From Chelonoidis abingdonii (Eukaryota; Chordata; Testudines; Testudinidae): a stretch of 64,000 nt of DNA. The notes beneath the pieces were generated by a model, which was given only the letters and a program-made list of their open reading frames with translations, had not been told where the DNA came from and made no database searches. Of the stretch, positions 11,090-22,819 are shown piece after piece. The translations under genes were made by a program, and so were the position numbers. Location: NCBI RefSeq assembly GCF_003597395.2, contig NC_133770.1:5586234-5650233 (forward strand). The letters are read 5' to 3'. Each line of letters begins with the position of its first letter. Position 1 is the stretch's first letter.

Positions 11090-11382
11090 CCACTAAGGAT
11101 CTTAATTGGGTTAACGGCCATAGAGAAGGAATGCCTGGCCATGGTGTGGGGCCTTAAAAAACTGCAGCCATATCTGTTGGGCGGCGGTTTACTGTGTACA
11201 CTGATCATCCGCCCCTGACGTGGCTTCCCCAGATAAAAGGGGCTAATGCTAAGCTCCTGAGATGGAGCCTGCTCCCCCAGGGTTATGACATGGAGGTGGT
11301 CCATGTGAGGGGGAGTGCCAATGTTATAGCCGATGCTTTATCACCGGGCGTGGGCCCTCAACCTCTCCAGGTCACTGACTAA
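11090..11382 (+). mobile_element. Ty3/Gypsy RNase H fragment
   Basis: Conceptual translation gives IEKECLAMVWGLKKLQPYL, then after a one-base slip YTDHPPLTWL, KGANAKLLRW and GSANVIADALS. This order is the RNase H domain of Ty3/Gypsy Pol. The rest of pol is missing. The fragment leads through a hAT insertion to a purine-rich tract and the 3' LTR, so it is the 3' end of one internally deleted element. It is repeated after C and D. Confidence 0.8.
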
Positions 11383-11383
11383 G

Positions 11384-11584
11384 AAGGGCCAGCTCTAGGC
11401 ACTAGTGTCCCAAGCCTGTGCTCGGGACAGCCCTTTTCAAGGGGCGGCACCCCGGCTCTTTGGGGGCGGCACTTTTTAAGGGGCAGCATTCCGCCTTTTT
11501 TTGTTGTTGTCGCTGCTTCGGTGGCAGCACTCAGGCTTTTTTTTTTTTTTGCTTGAGGCAGCAAAAAACGTGGAGCCGACCCTG
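11384..11584. mobile_element. Non-autonomous hAT-type element inside the Gypsy remnant
   Basis: Ends AGGGCCAGCTCTAGGC and GTGGAGCCGACCCTG are inverted repeats. The flanks TGACTAAG (11376-11383) and TGGCTAAG (11585-11592) form an 8-bp target duplication with one mismatch, as expected for hAT transposition. The inside is built of GGGCGGCA repeats and a T-run, with no coding capacity. Repeated at 31934 and 52993. Confidence 0.75.
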
Positions 11585-11633
11585 TGGCTAAGTGACGCCG
11601 CTCAGTTCAGACTCAAAGGGGTGGTGGTGGAGA

Positions 11634-12449
11634 TGTGACGAAGCAGGGGGGTTTCTTGTTGTTTTCAATGATTTGCATGCAGAGGGCGTGGGACTCAGTT
11701 TCCCTGGGTATTACTGGTTTAATGAGGTGGTGGGAGAGGGAGTTTGTTGTTACAGAGGGCCAGTGAATGGCCTGGAGAATGGATACCCCAGCAACTGGTG
11801 ACCAGGAGACCCAGCTTGGGAGTCACAGCTGGTTCTGGCCAGTGCGAGGACAATGGGCTGTGGAGAGAGGTCCCCGGTGACCTGACCTGACCAGAGGGGG
11901 AACAAAGGATGGATGAGAGGAGCAATTGAGAGGAGAGGAGGACCTGGAGGCCTCTTTTCCTGGGACAGAAGACAAAGGACAGAGATGAGACTTGGGGGAC
12001 GGTGATATCAGATGCCCAGCTGGAAGGAGGGGGTTCTGGGCTGGGAGAAGAGAGCAGCCAGAGCCCACCTGAGGCCGGAGAGACCTAGATGTATTGTGCT
12101 GATGGATTCTAGGCCTGAGGCCCTGAGAGTTTCCTATGCTGTGTTCAGATGCTCAATAAACCCTTCTGTTTTACGCTGTCTGAGAGTCACTCCGGTCTAG
12201 AGATCAGGGTTGCATTATTCACTCTGTGTGTGGAGGCCCCAGAGGTCCAGGGTGAGTAGACTCCCTGAGGGGGCCCACAGCAAAAGGCAGGCTTGCTGCT
12301 GAGGACTCAGAGAGGTGCAGTTCCAGGAGGCGGAGGGGCCTACGGCTTAACCCCAGAGGGAAAGTGGACCCCTGAGAAAGGCTGTCACCCTTTAGGGGGT
12401 TCCTGCCAGGGACCACACAGAGCCGAGAGAGAGCACTGATTCCATGACA
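11634..12449 (+). mobile_element. Ty3/Gypsy-type 3' LTR
   Basis: Starts TGTGACGAAG right after a purine-rich tract (AAAGGGGTGGTGGTGGAGA) that would be the polypurine tract, has AATAAA at 12155-12160, and ends CCATGACA. With the upstream RNase H remnant it forms the 3' end of a Gypsy element. The same LTR follows cathelicidins C and D. No 5' LTR is seen. Confidence 0.75.
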
Positions 12450-12504
12450 AGAGGCCAATATGGCTGTATCAGGTGCTCTTTAGTGCTCTGAAAAATCATA
12501 AAGT

Positions 12505-13232
12505 GGAATCATGGACAAATTGCTAAGGATGAGTAGAAAAGAACAACCCAAGTATGTAGGGACATAACCAGGAAGGCTAAGACACAAAACATGTCACACC
12601 AGGCAAGGGAAAGTGCAGGTCTGCTGTTTAAGAGGGAAGGAGAGCTAATAATAGACAACATCAAAATGACTGATGATTCTGATGCTTATTTTACTTCACT
12701 CTTCACTAAAGGAGTTGATTGTGACAAGATGCTTAGCAAGAAGGGAGGAAGGAACACAAGCCAGAATAGGGAAAACAGATTAAATACTGAAATAAGTTAG
12801 ATGTATTCAGGTTGACAAGGCTGGACGCCATTCACCTAGGGTATTTAAGGAACTAGCTGAAGCAATCTTTGTACCAGTAGCGATTGTCTTCCAAACTCAC
12901 GCAGGGCAGGTGGGGTCCCAGAGGACTACAGAGGGGAAAACACAGTACCTCTCTTTAAAAAAAGGGAACAAAGAGGACCTGAGGAATCACAGACAGTCAG
13001 CCTCACTTCCATACCTGGATACTCAAACAGACCATTAAACAATCCCTGTGTAAGTGCCTAGAGTAGAACAGCATGATGAGTAGTAGACAAAATGGATTTG
13101 TCAAGAACTAATCATGCCAAATCAACCTAATTTCTTTTTTTGTTAGGCTATTGGCCAGTGTGAGAGGTGAAGCAGGAGATATGCTATATCTTGATTTTAG
13201 TAAAGCTTTTGACACAGTCCAACGTGACATTT
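12505..13232 (+). mobile_element. CR1 LINE, sense, 5' part (interrupted)
   Basis: Parallels 1-780 of the window: 'atcatggacaaattgctaaggatgagtagaaaagaac' to 'agtaaagcttttgacacagtcc'. The 5' part of this sense CR1 is cut at GACATTT by an antisense CR1, and the 3' part resumes at 14911. Confidence 0.8.
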
Positions 13233-14910
13233 CCTAGAATCGTAGAAGATTAGGGTTGGAAGAGACCTCAGGAAGTACCTAGTCCAACCACCTGCTCAAA
13301 GCAGAACCAACACCAACTAAATCATCCCAGCCAGGGCTTTGTCAAGCCAGGCATTAAAAACCTCTAAGGATGGAGATTCCACCACCAGAGGCGGCTCTAG
13401 ACATTTTGCCGCCCCAAGCCGCAGGGGGTGCTGTGCCGGTCACCAGTCCCACGGCTCTGGCTGACCTCCACCGAAGCCGCGGGACCAGCGGACCCTCCGC
13501 AGGCACGCCTGCAGGAGGTCCACTGGAGTCCTGTCTGCCACCCTCCCGGTGACCGGCAGAGCGCCCCGGGTGGTATGCCGTCCCAAGCACGTGCTTGGCA
13601 TGCTGGGACTGGAGCTGCCCCTGTCCACCACCTCCTCGGTAACCCATTCCAGTGCTTCACCACACTCCTAGTGAAATAGTTTTTCCTAATATTCAACCTA
13701 GACCTCTCCCACTGCAACTTGAGACCATTGATCCTTGTTCTGTCATCTGCCACCACTGAGAACAGCCTAGCGCCATCCTCTTTGGAACCCCCCTTCAGGT
13801 AGTTGAAGGCTGCTATCAAATCCCCTCTCACTCTTCTCTTCTGTGGACTAAACAAGCCCAGTTCCCTCAGCCTCTTCTCATAAGTCATGTGCCCCCTGGT
13901 CATTTTCGTTGCCCTCCACTGGACTCTCCAATTTGTCCAAACCCTTTCTAGAGTGGGGGGCCCAAAACTGGACGTAATACTCCAGATGTGGCCTCACCAG
14001 TCCCGAATAGAGGGGAATAATCACTTCCCTTGATTTGCTGGCAATGTTCCTACTAATGCAGCCCAATATGCCGTTAGCCATCTTGGCAACAAGGGCACTC
14101 TGCTGACTCATATCCAGCTTCTCATCCATTGCAATCCCCAGGTCCTTTTCTGCAGAACTGCTGCTTAGCCAGTGGGTCCCCAGTCTGTCGCAGTGCATGG
14201 ATTCTTCCGTCCTAAGTGCAGGACTCTGCACTTGTCCTTGTTGAACCTCATCAGATTTCTTTTGGTTTAATCCTTCAATTTGTCTAGGTCACCCTGGGCT
14301 CTATCCCTACCCTCCAGCGTATCTACCTCTCCCCCCAGCTTAGCTTCATCTGCAAACTTGCTGAGGGTGCAATCCATCCCATCATCCAGATCATTAATAA
14401 AGATGTTGAACAAAACCGGCCCCAGAACCAACCCCTGGGGCACTTGGCTAGGTACCAGCTGCCAGCTAGACATCAAGCTGTTCATAACTACCCATTGAGC
14501 CTGACAATCTAACCAGCTTTCTATCCACTTTACAGTCCATTCATCCAATCCATACTTTTTTAACTTACTGGCAAGATTACTGTTGGAGGCCATATAAAAA
14601 AACTTTGCTAAAGTCATGATATATCATGTCCACTGCTTTCCCCATATCCACAAAGCCAGTTATCTCATCATACAAGGCAATCAGGTTGGTCAGGCATGAC
14701 TGGCCCTTGGTGAATCCATGCTGACTGTTCCTGATCACCTTTCTCTCCTCCAAGTGCTTCAGAATGGTTTCCTTGAGGACTTGCTCCATTATTTTTCCAG
14801 TGACTGAGGCGAGGCCGACTCGTCTGTAGTTCCCTGGATTTTCCTTCCCTTTTTTAAAGATGGGCACTATATTTGCCTTTTTCCAACTATCCGGGCCATC
14901 CCCTGATCAC
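13233..14910 (-). mobile_element. CR1 LINE, antisense, nested insertion
   Basis: The minus strand encodes the C-terminal half of CR1 ORF2: [57 protein letters not shown], then LGCISR and RPHLEY, in several frames. The RT active-site motif reads FADE rather than FADD. The left end (CTAGAATCGTAGAAG) is the reversed CR1 3' terminus. It sits in a sense CR1 between GTGACATTT and CATGAGGTTT, probably a diverged target duplication. It is 5'-truncated, as is usual for CR1. Confidence 0.85.
13386..13623. mobile_element. GC-rich hAT-type element inside the antisense CR1
   Basis: Inverted ends CAGAGGCGGCTCTAG and GGAGCTGCCCCTG, flanked on both sides by TCCACCAC (13378-13385 and 13624-13631), a perfect 8-bp duplication diagnostic of hAT-type insertion. 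GC content is far above the surroundings. Non-coding. Equivalent copies lie at 33923 and 55056. Confidence 0.85.
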
Positions 14911-15840
14911 CATGAGGTTTGCATAAGCAAATGAGAGGAATGTGGTGAAGATGAAATACTCAAAGGTGAGTGCAACCCTGGTTGAAAAAACATACTCAAA
15001 AAGTAGCTATGAATGTTCACGGTCAAACTGGGAGGGTGTATTTAAGGGTGTCCTCCAGTGGTCTGTCCTGGGTCCATTACTATTCAATATTTTCATTAAT
15101 GAGGTGGATAATGGAGTGGAGAGTATGCTTATAAAATCTGCAGAGGACACCAAGCTGAGAGGGGTTGCAAGCACTTTGCAGGACAGGATTAAAATTCAAA
15201 ATCACCTTTTTCTGAGATCAACAAAATAATATTCAGTAAAGACAAGTGCAAAGTTCTACACCAAGGAAGGAAAAATCAAATGCACAAATACATAATGAGG
15301 AATGACTGGCTAGCTGGTAATACTGCAGAAATGGATCTGGGGTTACAGTAGATCACAAACTGAATGTGAGCCAATGACGGGATGCTATTTTGAAAAAGCT
15401 GAATATCATTCTGGGGTGTCTTAGGAGATATGTCATATGTAAGACCCAGGAGGTAATTGTTCCATTCTACGGGGCACCGGTGAGACTCCAGCAGGAGTGC
15501 TGTGTCTGGTTGTGGGTGCCACACTTTAAAAGATCCATGAACAAATTGGAGAAAGACCAGAGGAGAGCAACCAAAATGATAAAAGGTCCAGAAAACCTGA
15601 GCTATGAGGAAAGGGGAAAAAACTGGGCATGTTTAGTCTTGAGAAAAGAAGACTGAGGGGGACCCGATAACAGTCTTCAGATGTGTTAAGGGCCGTTGTA
15701 AAGAGGATGGTGATCAATTGTTCTCCATGGACACTGAAGGTAGGACACGAAGCAATTGGCTTCATCCACAACTAGGGGGAGTTAGGTTAGATATCAGGAA
15801 ATACTTTAACTACAAGGATAGTTAAGCTCTGGGATAGTTT
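14911..15840 (+). mobile_element. CR1 LINE, sense, 3' part (resumed)
   Basis: Continues the element cut at 13232: 'ttgcataagcaaatgagaggaatgtggtgaag', RT motifs LGPLLFNIFINEVDNG and a decayed active site (SAEDTKL), then MKKLNIILGCLRRY and FKRSMNKLEKDQRRATKMIKG. Ends at GTTAAGCTCTGG before block X. Confidence 0.85.
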
Positions 15841-16365
15841 CAGCATTAACTGCACTTTTGATACCCTTCCCCCTCCGCCCTCGTTCCTGGGCACCCACAA
15901 TTTACGCACACACTAAACATTCCAGGAATCACTCACCAGTCTTATGGGGTCCCTGCCAGGCCAAAGTCTTTCTAACACTTCTGCAAAGGTTGGGGCCCCC
16001 CTTGGACAGAAGGCTCTGTCTGTTCACTGGATCAGAATCTGTGTCAGCTTAAACTCAGCTTATTTATACCAAAAGCCCTTTCTCTGCTTGTCTCTGCTCT
16101 GGGATAGTTTCAGCATTAACTGCACTTTTGATACCCTTCCCCCTCCGCCCTCGTTCCTGGGCACCCACAATTTACGCACACACTAAACATTCCAGGAATC
16201 ACTCACCAGTCTTATGGGGTCCCTGCCAGGCCAAAGTCTTTCTAACACTTCTGCAAAGGTTGGGGCCCCCCTTGGACAGAAGGCTCTGTCTGTTCACTGG
16301 ATCAGAATCTGTGTCAGCTTAAACTCAGCTTATTTATACCAAAAGCCCTTTCTCTGCTTGTCTCT
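15826..16365 (+). repeat. Exact 270-bp tandem duplication
   Basis: The sequence beginning GCTCTGGGATAGTTTCAGC at 15826 repeats, with no difference seen, at 16096. The unit spans the last bases of the CR1 and the start of block X, and is present only in unit 2. Identity implies a recent event or an assembly slip. Confidence 0.85.
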
Positions 16366-17564
16366 GGAAACCCCAGTTTGAACCAATCTATTGAAACCTC
16401 TCTAGAATGGTTCAGTTTTAGTGACTCACCTTAATCACCCCCTGAATCTTTGTAGTTCTGGGAGGAGGTCTGGTACCCCTCCCCCAGTAAATAGGACACA
16501 ATCACACCGAAGCAATTCCTAGGTTTAACGCATTGATCCCCAAAGATCCTGCAGGGGGTCGCAGTAGCTGTCACACACAGTTCTTCTCCCTCAGCTCAGG
16601 GTCTGCTGCTGAGCAGTGAATGTGGTGGCTGCCGTGGCCACTGTGACCCACCAACAGGATCATGCATCCTCTCCCCATCCAGTGCTGGGAAGGGCCGTCA
16701 TGTCGCCCCACTAGGACACCCCTGAATGTCACTCTGACCTTGGGGGATTTGTTGTTTGTGCACGTGTGGTTTCCCAAAAGCTGTTGCTTCCTTTTGCAGG
16801 AAATATCTGTTGGCAAATGTGCCAGGACTAGCAGAGATGGGAACTCAAGTCAGCTGGAATCATGGGGTTAGGCTGCACACCCCACATTCACAAGAGTGTA
16901 CGGCTTTCAGTGTCCAGAGGGCAACAGCCCTTGCAGCTCTCTGTCAGGGAAACCCACCGCAGGGAGATATCTCACTGCACCCACTCTGCTAGTGATCCTC
17001 CTGGGACAAATGTACCTGTATCTCTAGGCACCCAGGTTATAATCAATGGAAACCTCACCTTATGGTAACAGGCATAACTCCATTAAATTCAACAGATCAA
17101 GAGGCACTATTACCAGCAAGGAATTTATCCCATAAGTAGCATATGACTTTTTCCATTGTGTGTGCCGGCATGTCTGCCTTGGGAGACTTTAGATACAAAA
17201 TGTGTGTGTGTGTGTGGTGAGAGAGAGAATGTGTAGGTGTGTGGTGGAGGACAGACTGACAACTTTGTGAACACATTATAGACTGTTAGACACCCTTCTG
17301 GGCAACACTCACTTGTCATTATATGACTAAACTCTTCATTGAGTTTGACATGTGAGAGGCACTGGTAAAGAATTTTTATACAAAATTTCATCTGACAGAT
17401 AGATGCTTGGTCCAATTGACAGGAGCTGCAGAGAAGAAGGTTCTTGTGCTAACAATGATGCCATTGTAGGAAGAGGCAGAGATGAGATAGCTTCCAAGCT
17501 TTTGCTGAGAAAGGAATTTGGAACCACATGAAATATGTAACTGAAGCGTTGCTGCCGACCTTCA
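16366..17564. other. Block X, unit 2
   Basis: Homologous to 1250-2600 at the single-substitution level. No gene is recognised. Contains a (TG)n run near 17200-17216. Confidence 0.6.
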
Positions 17565-20500
17565 TAGCTTTCATTGTCCTAGTTGTTAAGGCCACCAGGG
17601 ACCATTGTGGGCGTCTAGTCTGACTTGCTGCAGAAAATAGGACAGGCCAAAGAGCCTCAGCCAGTCATTTCTGCCTCAACTCTGTAGCTTCCATTTGAGC
17701 AAGAGCATCTCTTTTAGAAATAGATTCAGTCTGGACTGAAAGTCTGCAAGTGATGGAGAATCCAGAACATCCCGAGGTAAACTGTTCCCATGGTCATTTA
17801 CCTTCACTATTAAAAAATGCCCCGTATTTCTACTCTGAACAGTACAAGTGCTCCAACTTTTAAGACCCAAATCTGCAGTTATTTTAAAGGACAGAACCCT
17901 GCACCCACATGAACCGCAATGAAGACGCAATGGGGTGCCACATGGGTGCCAGGATCTGTCCGTCTGCACAATACTGTGGAATTGGGGTTTTACTTAGCAC
18001 AGCAAAGAAATGGATTAGAAACCCTATTCCAGTGAGCAAACCACTGCGAGTGTTACCCAACTAACTTCTATTTCCTGCATTCGCAAAAGAAATTCCATCG
18101 CATTTGGGAAGCAAACCTGCAACTGCCATAACGTTCCAGTGCTGTGTAGGTGAGAGCAGGAGACCCGTTCTGAATAACCTCAGCACTTAGCTCATTCAGG
18201 TTGAAGTACTTTGCTCTAAAAGCAGAATTTATATTACATTTTTATGTACTCAGACATTGTCTAATTAACCCTCCACACTTCAGAGACTCAGTCTAGAGAA
18301 ATATTATAATCTCCATTGCAGGGAGTTCCAGGCACAGATATGCCATTTATCTTTGTCTCCTCTAACGAAAGCATAACCGAGATAGGAAGGCTATAGTTCT
18401 GTGTAGGTAAATCACAGACTGTCCAACACAACAGACACCCCACACACGTGTATAATCACAATGGTGTGTAGTGGTTCTGAGACGTTTGTATTGTGTGTGT
18501 GATGGGCAAAGGATGTTTTAAAACCCAAAAAGCCATTTCTAGGGAAAATTCATGCAAAAATTATTTATATCAGTGATTTGCATCACAGCAGCCCCTGTTC
18601 AGGGCCGGTATCAGAGTCCCATTGCGCCAAGCCACCATAAACAGGAATGAAGCCTGGAGTTGGCTGGTAGCCACCATTGATGAGGACAGTCTTTAAATCA
18701 GCCTGTACTAGTATGGCCCCACAGTCCCCTTTAAAACCAACCTGTTTAAAAGCCCTTCATGCAGACTAGGGTCTCTCATTAGCTGAAGGCTTCAGGAGGA
18801 CACACAGAGCTCTACGGAAACAAGTGGGGATTCTGAAATCTGAGGCATTTTGATCTCTGTGCTCTGGATCCTCCGAACTTTGGAAAGCAGAGTTCAATGC
18901 CTGTAGGTGCATCTCCCTGTTTTCCAGGAAGACAGCTGGGGAGTTGTGGAGGAGCCTGCAGCATGGCACGGTTGTGGACCGTATGAGCAGGGAGAATTGC
19001 ATTGAAATCAATACTGGCTGGTCCTGGAGGAGGGCTGGATTCCAGGAGAGATGGTGGGACACAGGGAAGATGTGCTGGCTGATATGAAGAAGGCAGCTTC
19101 CTCCAGCTCGGGAGACAAAAAAAAAGAATGGGCATACATGGAAGATATGTCAGTGAGATCTGGAGAAAGAGCTGCTTGAGGGACTTGTACTGCCATGAGG
19201 GATAAATTCTGGTCAGTTTGCCCAAGGCCAGATTGTGTGTCAGACAGGGGAGCCTGTGCTCCGTGCTCGAGGATTTCATTGTAGTGCAGATACACTGGTA
19301 ACCAGGGCTGGCTCTCCAGGCACCAGCTCAGCAAGAAGGTGCTTGGGGCGGCAAGGGGAAGGGGCGGCACGTCGGGCTCTTCAACGGCAGGTTCTCCGTC
19401 CCTCTCGGAGGGAAGGACGCTGCTGCCGAATTGCCACCGAAGAAGAAAGCGGCACAGTGGAGCTGCTGCAATGGCGATCATGGTTTGGTTTTTTTCCCCT
19501 CGCTCATTGGGGCGGTAAAAACCCTGGAGCGCGGCCTGCTGTTAACACAGGGCAAACCAAGAAGAACCCCCCCAAATTACATATTAAGCAGGAGTGTGGG
19601 ATAAGCAGGGGTTTCAGTGATCAGGTTTGTGCTAAAGAGCTGCACGGAGAAAGCACAGAGACATCTGACAGATACAAGAGAACATCTTGTTACAGATGCA
19701 CTTTCAAGAAGGAGACTGCAAATGTTTGCAGGCCCCTTGGCTGAGCAGTGCTAAACCTTAGGACTGCAACAGAGCTGCAAGGGGACTCTCAGAGCAACAA
19801 CTATTCAATAGAGTGAGAGAAGATAAAGAGCAGGAGCTGAATTCTTCAATGCCATGTGCCTCAGGCTTCTTATTTCGTATGACACTAGCATCTATACATA
19901 CCAACCAAGATCAGTTATGCTAAGAGCTGTACACGCACATAGAACAGGAGAATCATTGCCCTTACGAGCGTTCACTCCAAACAGGCCAGATGGATGAAGA
20001 GTGAGATCCCTAGTCACAGATGGGGAACTGAGCCTCAGACAGATAAAGTGACTTGCTGGATGTCACACATGGAGATGACAGAGTTTGCAAACTAATGGCC
20101 AAATTCAGTCATCAAAATCCAAACTGTGACCAAGTACAAGTCTGCATCAAGCTGTACCCCAGGGGGGCATATGCAAGAGGCTCTCCCTAGGCTGAGAGGG
20201 AAATTTCAGCTGCACAAAATATGATTTTGTGATTACGGTTTTACAATCATTATAATAAATACATTAAATTGTATCAAGGTACAAGGATCAGATGAGCTAA
20301 CAGGGGAGCGTTATAAGACACGTCAAGAATTTCTAGCATTTCAGCACCTGACTGATAAAGAAGTAAGTGGTCTGAGCGCACTGCCACCCAACCCCGCGTG
20401 GCACAGCACCAGCTTTAATTCACATACCGCACAGGGAGGGATGGAATTGTCAGTTACAAACCCCGTTCGTCCTGCCTGAATTACAAAACTGTAGCTAAAT

Positions 20501-20720
20501 GGTCAGCCAGAATGTGCAAGAAATGAGCTGAAGAAAGAATCCTGAGACTTGCTGTTTGCATCCCGCAGCAGAATCCTGATGAAGAGGGCTTCACAGCCAG
20601 CAATATCGGCCACACTGTTCACTGTGTTTTGTGTAGGAGGGAAAGGATTGCGAGGGCCCCACTCGGGACACAGAGAACGTGCTCTAATCACATAAAAAGA
20701 AGAGGTCTGACTCTTTGATT
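17565..20720. other. Block Y, unit 2, with antisense CR1 and SINE relics
   Basis: Starts with the antisense CR1-type fragment (17565-17830), then sequence shared with 2881-5490. A MIR-like relic lies at 19920-20075. The stretch of about 18250-19600 is matched at 43735-45090 with no difference that I found (see findings). No gene is recognised; the 155- and 157-codon minus-strand frames at 18812-19481 are not kept in the other units. Confidence 0.6.
19303..19538. mobile_element. hAT-type element in block Y, unit 2
   Basis: Begins CAGGGCTGGCTC and ends GGAGCGCGGCCTG, flanked by CTGGTAAC (19295-19302) and CTGTTAAC (19539-19546). Identical in length to the copy at 44779. Non-coding. Confidence 0.75.
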
Positions 20721-20729
20721 GTTGTGCTT

Positions 20730-21330
20730 GACAGAACTGCAGGACCAGTGGATGAAGAGGAAGTGGTCGATGGGATATAAGTGGCTTTTGGTAACACATT
20801 TAAGACAGCGTCTCATGAAATCTGACTCTCAAAATTAATTCATCTTTTTTTGGGCAGGGACACAGCCAGATGCACTAAATTGGCCATCTGTGAATACAGG
20901 ATAAGGAAAATATGGCAACAGCCTACAAAGGACTTAACCCCATGAGAGGGGGATACATTTCTAAAGGGGGCTAGAGATATGACTAGGAGCAATGGAATAA
21001 CATTAAGAAGGAACGGGTTAGACTGACTCATAGGAAGATTTCATGATAGCAAAAGATCTCAGGCTTTATAACAGGGTCTTCCTATTGGACATGGGGGAGC
21101 TCCACTGCTAGGGATCCAAAAGAGCAGGTTGGCCTGTCAGGAGCAGTCCAGTGTGTGGTTATCAATTGTCGAAGAACTGTACGTTCTCCTTGGATTTAGT
21201 GGTGGCACCATCAAAATCAATGACCTGGACCTACTGAGTGGCTCTAGGGGAATGCTTGTTGTGCCATTTCTGGACTGAGAGCTGTGGGGTAAAGCTCTGG
21301 TTGTCTGGACTTTAGGGGACACGTCTTCTA
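20730..21330 (+). repeat. Upstream region of cathelicidin B with ancient CR1 relic
   Basis: Same order as 5500-6090: the 'acatttaagacagcgtctcatgaaa' CR1-like patch, then 'ggagcaatggaataacattaagaaggaacgggttagac'. Conserved with the sequence at the window end, where it precedes a fifth copy. Confidence 0.4.
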
Positions 21331-21569
21331 TTGGTGTAAATCAGCATAGAACCATGAAAGTCAATGGAGCTATGGCAACTTATACCAGCTGCGGATCTGG
21401 TCCAACAGAATTAAGACACGTAGCTCTGCCTTTCCCAACGCAGAGGCCGGCTCTAGATACCCCCTATCCATGACCGTAGGTTGTTTTGCAATTGGTGCAC
21501 ATGATTTCAGCAATTTCTTTGAAAAGATCCTCCTTTTCCTCTGATCGACCTCCCCCCATTCCTGTCCTG

Positions 21570-21695
21570 GAGGGTGGCCAATGGAAACATGCTGCAGATG
21601 GATGGGGAAAAGCCACCCGTTAAGGGAGGACCCAAGCAGGTAGCTAATGAGGCACTAGCCCACACGGAGGGGGCAGTGTAAAAAAGGGCTTCCCT
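21570..21695 (+). promoter_or_regulatory. Degraded core promoter of cathelicidin B
   Basis: The distal CCAAT (GGCCAATGG, about 21577) is intact. The proximal CCAAT box is changed to GCTAATG near 21652, and the TATA box reads TGTAAAAAAGG near 21677 instead of TATAAAAGG. Both changes are relative to copy A. Confidence 0.65.
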
Positions 21696-21748
21696 GGGTA
21701 GAGACTGGGCTGCCCACCCAGCTCTCACTGAATCCCACAGGGCACAGG

Positions 21749-21928
21749 ATGGAGACCTGCCTGAAAGTCCTGCTGTTCGTCGGGGTGGTCACAGCAGCCC
21801 CCGCGCCCTCATCATCCCCTCTGCCAAGCCACGAGGCTGCGGTTTTAGCTGCAGTTCAGATCTACAACCAAGAGCCAGGCACAACACTGGCCTATCGGCT
21901 CCTGGAAGCTGAGCCGCAGCCAGACTGG
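21749..21928 (+). pseudogene. CATH: Cathelicidin B exon 1 (intact)
   Basis: 60 codons with signal peptide LKVLLFVGVVTAA and the same cathelin start as A. Twelve base differences from A fall in the first part, at least eight residues changed; the last 87 bases are identical. Donor G|GTGAGT kept. Confidence 0.9.
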
Positions 21929-22225
21929 GTGAGTGACCTGGGAAATCGCTTTGTGGCCTCTGTATATTCGATGCCGCTTGAGCTCGTGGAGCAGGTCAAT
22001 AGGGAATCGCTGCCTCTGATGCTAGATTCCTGTACCTACAGTCTGGTATTTGGACCCTTGCTGTTACTGTCCAGGGCTGATTTCTGGTGGTGCCATGAAA
22101 GACAGTTTCTGTTCACAATCCAGGTAGGCAGAGGATGGGGAAGGGGAAGAACAGGGAATTTATCGACAAGCCGGCTGGAGTCACTGAAAGCAGCATGGCC
22201 AAAATTGATTATAAAGAGGGAGTGA
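21929..22225 (+). other. Read-through frame in intron 1 of copy B
   Basis: The 98-codon open extension seen in copy A is open here too, with the same TGA. About 14 substitutions, no indels, roughly half of them silent. Confidence 0.3.
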
Positions 22226-22819
22226 AATATGTGCAGGAACAGGTAGCAGCCAGACAGCTATTTCCCTGCATTACCACACAGTAGCTTCCTGGTCCCATTG
22301 CAGAGGAAGGGCCTGACACCAGCAGTTCATTCAGATTCAGCAGTCAGAGCATGTTTCCCTTTGAATTATACTCTGAGCAATTCAGGGCAGGGACCATCTT
22401 AATCTGTATTTGTACAGCACCTGGCACAAAGGGGGTGACCAGACATAAGTGTTCAAAGAGAATGAGTCCATCCTGAAAAGATCATGTCAATGGCTTACAG
22501 TTCTTCAATTTTCTTAAAGTAATACTTTTGTTTTCTTTTGTTTTTTCTGTCTGGGTTCTGAGCCTTTACAAATAAATACTGATTGATCATTGAAGACTTG
22601 GATTTCTGAAGATTTAAAAAGGTTTCAGAGAAGAAATTCTTTGAATTCAGTGCCCTCCCTGGGTCCCCTTGTGCAGATAATTCAAATTTAGCAGTATGTA
22701 GAAGACAGATTTAATTTACAGACATTTGATAGTCCCTTATTGCCATTATTTATCAAGTGGTAACAAAGTGCTGGGCACTATTCTTCCCGGAGGGACCTAA
22801 CTGAGATATTATTTATATC

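Noticed and set aside
11194..11382. Domesticated RNase H gene
   Set aside because: The domain is partial, needs a frameshift to read the upstream half, and is followed directly by a transposon and the LTR, so it is a dead Gypsy remnant.
13397..13903. 168-codon minus-strand frame as a possible novel gene
   Set aside because: The N-terminal part is the CR1 ORF2 end ([21 protein letters not shown]), followed by the GC-rich hAT-type element; it is a repeat fusion.
18812..19481. 155- and 157-codon minus-strand frames (and their exact copies at 44288-44957)
   Set aside because: They are identical only because the whole block is identical. Units 1 and 5 do not keep the frames, and part is hAT-type element sequence.
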